Assembly: GCA_001303025.1 (NCBI GenBank)
Contig: LJNK01000020.1
Location: 1-47,669, forward strand
DNA: 47,669 nt
Source: Deltaproteobacteria bacterium SG8_13
Lineage (GTDB): Bacteria; Desulfobacterota; Desulfobacteria; Desulfobacterales; SG8-13
Reading direction: 5' to 3'
Below the pieces are notes generated by a model. The model was not told where the DNA came from and made no database searches. It was given only the letters and a program-made list of their open reading frames with translations. Every line of letters starts with the position of its first letter. Position 1 is the first letter of the stretch. Position numbers and translations under genes: made by a program. Positions 43,531 through 47,669 of the stretch are shown piece by piece.

Positions 43531-45741
43531 ATGACGCTGCGCAATGACGATCTGAACCGGTTTCAAAGCCTGATCCGCATCCTCGGTGAATGTTCGACCC
43601 GGGAGGCGGCTGTCGCGGCACTGTTGCGCAACGCCGTCAAACTGGTAAACGCAGAGGCCGGTACGGTGGCAATGCTCAGGGCCGATAGCGTCGGGCCGCC
43701 CGATCTGGTGTTCAACCACACCTGCGGAAAGTCGGCAGAGGAGCTGAACGGGATTTGCCTCAAGGCCGGCCAGGGCCTGATCGGCTGGGTGGTGTCCAAC
43801 AACAAACCGGTCATCGTCAACGATGTCGCCCACGATGAACGCTTCTTTCAATGGGTGGACCACGAGTCCGGTTTTCAGACCCGCTCTGTAATCTGCTCCC
43901 CGGTGAAAGCGGACAACCAGATCATCGGCGCCATCGAAGTTCTCAACAAAAAGGACGGCGAATTCACAGATGAAGATTTGAACCTGCTGCAGATGGCCAT
44001 TTTTCTGGCCGAATCGAGAATCAACTCTTTATCGTCTTTACCACCCCTTGCTTCGGAACAGCACGACCAACAGGACTACCAGCGATGCCTGGAAGCGGCC
44101 GCGGCAGTCACATCCCGTCTGCTGAAGTACCGTGAAATAGACCGCCTGCGCGATGACATTCTCCAGCTGCTGGTGCGTTCGACAAAAGCGCAACGGGGTT
44201 TTTATATCGAAGTCCAGCATTTTACCTCTGACCGGATTCTGGGTCGGTTGATAAAGGAATTCGGCGCGGACGGACAGCCGCCGGCGGCCGAATCCGCACC
44301 CCAGCCATTCAATCTTCGAAAGGCCCTGGGGGAATGGTTCCAGGAGATTTCGTCCGGCCGGGCAGTGGCCGCGGAAGTTCCGAAATCCGGTGAGAACCCG
44401 CCCGAACTGCTTCAGAAAACCGGGGCCGCATCGGTCCAGATGATGCCCCTGGTCCTGCGGGATAAAACCATCGGTATCATCGGCCTGGTGCCTGCAGCCG
44501 GGCAGCGGACCGTCAACGGCCCGGAAATGGAGCTGCTGAGAACGGCAGCGGAATCTCTGACCATTGCCTTCGAGCATCAACAGTCGCAAATGGACAAGGC
44601 CCGGTTGGAGCAGCAGGTGCTGCATGCCCAGAAACTCGAATCGATGGGGGAGCTCTCCTCCGGGATCGCCCACAATTTCCGCAACATTCTGGCCGGTATC
44701 ATCGCCAACTGCCAGCTGGTCCAGATGAAATACCACGATCACGGTGAAATGCAGGAAAGCATCAAGGGAATCATCCACCTGGCAAATGTCGGCTCGGAGC
44801 TGGTCAGCAAATTGATGAAATTCTCCCGCAAGGGAGAAACCAGGGAAAACAGAACCGTCTTCAACCTGGTGGAAATCCTGGATGAAATCTACCAGATCAT
44901 TTCCACCTCATTCGACAAGCGGATCGAAATCCGCAGAAACTGGGAAGAGACCATCCCGATCGAGGGAGTGCGCTCGGACCTGAATCTGCTGCTGATGAAC
45001 CTGTGCACCAACGCCCGTGATGCCATGCCCGAAGGCGGCATACTGCAGGTCTCGGCCAGCGTGGACAAAACCCTGGGAAGGCTCCACCTGACGGTTTCCG
45101 ACACCGGCTGCGGCATGTCCGACGACACGCGGAAAAGAATTTTCGATCCGTTCTTCACGACCAAGGATCCCGGAAAAGGAACGGGCCTGGGGCTTTCGAC
45201 CGCCTATGGTATCGTCAAGGATCATGACGGGGACATCCACGTAACATCGACTCCCGGGGTGGGAACGATCTTCCAGGTCTATTTCCCGACCGCCAGGGCC
45301 AAGGGGGCGGTGGCACACGAGCCGCTGTTTCAGATCACACCGGGGAATGGCGAAAGCGTTCTGATTGTCGATGACGATACCGCCCTGCTGCACACCTTAA
45401 AAGACCTGCTGCTGAACATCGGATACCGGGTCGAGACGGCTACGAACGGCCGGCAGGGCATCGAAAGCTATATGGCGCGCCGCCCCGATGCCGTGATCAT
45501 CGACCGAAACATGCCCGGAATGGACGGCATGTCCGTGGCCAAGCACATCTTGCAGGTCGATGCCGATGCGAAAATCATCATTCTCTCGGGCTATGAAAAC
45601 GATGGGCCGGACAGCCTCAGCCCCCAGCTGAAGGAAGCCATCCAATCCTACGTCGTCAAACCCTTCGACATCACGCACTTCAGTCAGGTGCTCAACGATA
45701 CCTTCAACGGCGGGCAGGAAAAACAGCAGGCGGGTGTCTGA
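43531..45741 (+). CDS. GAF-domain hybrid histidine kinase with C-terminal receiver
   Basis: A 736-residue cytoplasmic protein. An N-terminal GAF domain spans about 5-155 ([56 protein letters not shown]). A second, more divergent GAF-like region spans about 185-355. The HisKA helix has the His in [19 protein letters not shown] near residue 378. The ATPase has [23 protein letters not shown] and [20 protein letters not shown]. The C-terminal receiver starts at about 610 ([33 protein letters not shown]). The ATG at 43531 begins the conserved sequence; the in-frame stretch up to 43399 covers the previous gene's end and a hairpin and looks non-coding. It may signal to the NtrC-family regulator upstream. 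Confidence 0.9.
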   Translation: MTLRNDDLNRFQSLIRILGECSTREAAVAALLRNAVKLVNAEAGTVAMLRADSVGPPDLVFNHTCGKSAEELNGICLKAGQGLIGWVVSNNKPVIVNDVAHDERFFQWVDHESGFQTRSVICSPVKADNQIIGAIEVLNKKDGEFTDEDLNLLQMAIFLAESRINSLSSLPPLASEQHDQQDYQRCLEAAAAVTSRLLKYREIDRLRDDILQLLVRSTKAQRGFYIEVQHFTSDRILGRLIKEFGADGQPPAAESAPQPFNLRKALGEWFQEISSGRAVAAEVPKSGENPPELLQKTGAASVQMMPLVLRDKTIGIIGLVPAAGQRTVNGPEMELLRTAAESLTIAFEHQQSQMDKARLEQQVLHAQKLESMGELSSGIAHNFRNILAGIIANCQLVQMKYHDHGEMQESIKGIIHLANVGSELVSKLMKFSRKGETRENRTVFNLVEILDEIYQIISTSFDKRIEIRRNWEETIPIEGVRSDLNLLLMNLCTNARDAMPEGGILQVSASVDKTLGRLHLTVSDTGCGMSDDTRKRIFDPFFTTKDPGKGTGLGLSTAYGIVKDHDGDIHVTSTPGVGTIFQVYFPTARAKGAVAHEPLFQITPGNGESVLIVDDDTALLHTLKDLLLNIGYRVETATNGRQGIESYMARRPDAVIIDRNMPGMDGMSVAKHILQVDADAKIIILSGYENDGPDSLSPQLKEAIQSYVVKPFDITHFSQVLNDTFNGGQEKQQAGV

Positions 45742-45792
45742 CATCCGGATACGGCATGTGATTTGATCAGAAGCTGTTGATCTCGTCGACTC

Positions 45793-47325
45793 TCAGCCCT
45801 GCGGACCGCCGTGACGCTCTTTTACCGCAGGGCGGTCCGGGGTACCGTCCTGCAGGCGGGGCAGCTCATCGACAAATTCGACGTACTGGGGTTTTTTGTA
45901 ACTGGCGATCCGCTCTCCGACGAAACGGATCAGTTCGTCGGCGGTCACCGTGGCGCCCGGCCCCAGTTCGCATACGGCCTTGATACCTTCCTTCCATTTC
46001 GGGTCCGGCACGCCGATCACAACGGTCTCTGCGACAGCCGGATGCTGGCGGATGACTTTCTCGACTTCGGCCGGATACACGTTTTCTCCGCCCGGTTTGA
46101 TCAGCTCCTTATCGGCCTTGCGGCCCTCGTACCACAGAAACCCCTCCTCGTCGAAGCGCCCCAGATCGCCGGTGTGATGCCAGCCGCCGCGGAAGGTACG
46201 GGCATTGTCTTCCGGCAGATTCCAGTAGCCCTTGAACACCATCGGGCCCTTTAGAACGATCTCGCCGATTTCTCCGGGTTCGACTGGCCGGTCGTGGTCA
46301 TCCACCAGTTGCACGTCTGCCAGCTCAATGGTTTTCCCGGCCGATCCGGGCCGATCACTGTATCGCCCCAAGGTCGCCAGACAGGAAGTTTCGGTCTGAC
46401 CGTACATGCAGAAAAACGTACCACCGGTCGCCTCCTGGTAGCTTTCGATGGTTTCAGGCGTATCCAGACCGAGAACGGCCCGAAGCGAGCGGATGTCGGT
46501 TTTGCTCTTCCCGGCCTCTTCCAGCAGGGAAGCCAGGATGGGCGAAAAGTCGAACATCAGGGAAACATTTCTGCGGGCGATCAACTCGACGGCCCGGGGA
46601 GCGTCAAACTTGCTCATATTCACATTCAACCCGCCGGCATGGAAGGTGTTGGCCACCATCACGATTCCGGCAATGTGAAACAGCGGCAGCAAATTCAGGT
46701 GAACATCTTGGGTGGATGTTCCAAAAAGAACCATCAGGTGCATGCTGGAAAACAGCACGTTGGCATGGCTGAGCAGCGCACCGCGCGGTCGACCTCCCAC
46801 AGCCGCCGTGTGGATAATGACGAAACCATCGTCGGCACCAACGGCAAATTCCCCGGCAGGCAGCGGCTTGTCGTCTCCGTAAAGCGAGGCAAGCTGCAAA
46901 AACCGGCCTTCATCGGCTTTCAGGTTGAAGCATTTGCGCACGCTCGGCATTTGCGCCCGGTGCTCTTCGACCAGATCCTGGAACTCGCTGTCTACAAACA
47001 GCGCTGTGGGTTCACCATCATTCAAATTGAAGGTGACCTCCTCCGGGGCCAAGCGCCAGTTGACCGGCAGCAAAATGGCGCCCACTGCCGCTACAGCGCC
47101 GTAGAGCACAAAATACTCCAGGCTGTTTTTACCCAGAACCCCGAGTCGATGCCCCTTGCCGATGCCCGAGCGCGTCAGGCCCTGCGCCAGCCGGTCAACC
47201 ATTTTTTTGTATTGCCGGTAAGAGACTTCTCTTCCATCGTCTACCTCGTGCCAGGCGGTTCGATTTCCGAAAACCACGGCATTGCGCTTGATCAGATCAT
47301 AGAACGTAAAATCATACAGTCCCAT
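45793..47325 (-). CDS. Acyl-CoA synthetase (AMP-forming)
   Basis: A 510-residue member of the ANL adenylating superfamily that activates a carboxylic acid to its CoA thioester. Conserved parts: NWRLAPEEVTFNLND; FCMYGQTETSCLATLG; TGDLGRFDEEGFLWYEGRKAD split by the hinge; and KPGGENVYPAEVEKVIRQHP. The phosphate-binding P-loop is unusual, HTAAVGGRPRGALLSH, where YTSGTTGxPKG is normal; Lys becomes Arg. Near the C-terminus the catalytic-Lys motif (GK) reads DGTPDRPAVK, so the Lys is displaced or absent. It may still be active, as some subfamilies share the DGxxDR ending. GAGGA precedes the ATG. It is convergent with the hybrid kinase gene. Confidence 0.9.
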   Translation of the reverse strand: MGLYDFTFYDLIKRNAVVFGNRTAWHEVDDGREVSYRQYKKMVDRLAQGLTRSGIGKGHRLGVLGKNSLEYFVLYGAVAAVGAILLPVNWRLAPEEVTFNLNDGEPTALFVDSEFQDLVEEHRAQMPSVRKCFNLKADEGRFLQLASLYGDDKPLPAGEFAVGADDGFVIIHTAAVGGRPRGALLSHANVLFSSMHLMVLFGTSTQDVHLNLLPLFHIAGIVMVANTFHAGGLNVNMSKFDAPRAVELIARRNVSLMFDFSPILASLLEEAGKSKTDIRSLRAVLGLDTPETIESYQEATGGTFFCMYGQTETSCLATLGRYSDRPGSAGKTIELADVQLVDDHDRPVEPGEIGEIVLKGPMVFKGYWNLPEDNARTFRGGWHHTGDLGRFDEEGFLWYEGRKADKELIKPGGENVYPAEVEKVIRQHPAVAETVVIGVPDPKWKEGIKAVCELGPGATVTADELIRFVGERIASYKKPQYVEFVDELPRLQDGTPDRPAVKERHGGPQG

Positions 47326-47366
47326 CTGCTTGCGTCCTCACCTGCTTTTGCCGATAGCTGTTCCGG

Positions 47367-47407
47367 CAGGAGAGTGCGGGCCGCCGCTGGCGGCCCGCAC
47401 TCTCCTG
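47367..47407. other. Perfect 19-bp hairpin between genes
   Basis: The arms run from C47367 to C47385 and from G47389 to G47407 and pair perfectly around a GCT loop; the stem is very GC-rich and includes GGGCCGCC/GGCGGCCC. There is no T tract after it on either strand. It lies between the gene ending at 47503 and the acyl-CoA synthetase start at 47325, and could be a processing or stability element. Confidence 0.6.
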
Positions 47408-47462
47408 GGTTCTGTGTGATTGGATAGATGAGATGCCCGCTTGCCAGGGGCGATTGACGCGC

Positions 47463-47488
47463 GCCACCCCCTTTTTGCCGGGGGTGGC
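47463..47488. other. Second intergenic hairpin
   Basis: GCCACCCCC (47463-47471) pairs with GGGGGTGGC (47480-47488) around TTTTTGCC. It lies 15 bp beyond the stop of the leftward gene ending at 47503. It may be a weak terminator without a U tract. Confidence 0.45.
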
Positions 47489-47502
47489 CCGCGGCCGGAG
47501 GA

Positions 47503-47669
47503 TCATGGAAAGGTGGCGTCAAACGGTACCACGCGGACCATGTCACCGGCCTTGAACACGGCTGCGCCTTCGGAAACGCCCACCGGGTAGGCAAAGTCCG
47601 GTGCTCCGGTCCACCACTTCTCCAGGGCATCCCAGGGTGATATGCCTTTTTCCTTCAGCTGCATGGCGC
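47503..47669 (-). CDS. C-terminal end of an unidentified protein (5' part off window)
   Basis: An open frame enters from the right edge and stops at TGA 47505-47503, giving 55 codons. The residues include KGISPWDALEKWWTGAPDFA, then YPVGVSEGAAVFKAGDMVRV and a final VPFDATFP. The composition looks like genuine coding sequence, and the short distance to the acyl-CoA synthetase gene (177 bp, same strand) suggests a shared operon. I do not recognise the family from this tail. Confidence 0.55.
   Translation of the reverse strand, partial: AMQLKEKGISPWDALEKWWTGAPDFAYPVGVSEGAAVFKAGDMVRVVPFDATFP

Noticed and set aside
1..47669. CRISPR array, tRNA/rRNA genes, prophage, integrase or insertion sequence
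   Set aside because: No regularly spaced repeats, no tRNA-like or rRNA sequence recognised and no transposase, integrase or phage structural genes; the only mobile-like candidate is the small inverted-repeat element at 19110-19263.

Overview
The window is about 47.7 kb of GC-rich, gene-dense bacterial chromosome. Gene content points to an anaerobic Desulfobacterota-type organism: a fused isobutyryl-CoA mutase in an acyl-CoA catabolic cluster, a probable selenoprotein, several sigma-54 promoters, many two-component proteins and a ParA-containing chemosensory cluster. The taxonomic call is inference; there is no rRNA or other marker in the window.

Layout. (1) 1-6319, minus strand: a truncated DUF3160 exported protein, a HAD phosphatase, an OmpA-like/DUF1573 fusion interrupted by an in-frame UGA (probable selenocysteine), and priA. 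(2) 6426-8884, plus strand: a small exported protein, then the uracil salvage pair upp-uraA behind a promoter/terminator leader. (3) 8951-9650: an AT-rich spacer and a small exported protein. (4) 9859-20251: a divergent acyl-CoA catabolism locus. Acyl-CoA dehydrogenase, enoyl-CoA hydratase, an HMG-CoA-lyase-like protein and a zinc alcohol dehydrogenase run left; a TetR regulator, fused mutase icmF and 3-hydroxyacyl-CoA dehydrogenase run right. Two near-identical palindromic operators sit just downstream of the two divergent promoters. (5) 20341-35724, minus strand: an ACT-domain protein and an unusual chemosensory operon. In transcription order the operon is degenerate CheB, Cache MCP, CheW, CheY, HAMP membrane protein, CheA, second degenerate CheB, zinc-ribbon ParA ATPase, and a 1050-residue protein with three CheW domains, one transmembrane helix and a periplasmic LysM domain. 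A very good sigma-54 promoter with an upstream palindrome precedes it, and a PilZ protein lies beyond. (6) 35957-38699, plus strand: an SsuABC/NrtABC-type ABC transporter. (7) 39029-45741, plus strand: an NtrC-family sigma-54 activator, then a sigma-54 promoter driving a REC-PATAN-TPR-zinc-ribbon-REC protein, a soluble histidine kinase and a GAF hybrid kinase. (8) 45793-47669, minus strand: an acyl-CoA synthetase and the end of an unidentified gene.

The most interesting material is the chemosensory operon. It has no CheR in view, and both CheB proteins lack the methylesterase Ser and His. It pairs a ParA-like positioning ATPase with a CheW protein that could tie the cytoplasmic array to peptidoglycan. 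Sigma-54 promoters before the chemosensory operon and the signalling operon, with an NtrC-type activator beside them, suggest one regulatory unit spanning about 20 to 46 kb. The second highlight is the candidate selenoprotein, where UGA replaces the first Cys of the DUF1573 CGC motif and is followed by a SECIS-like hairpin.
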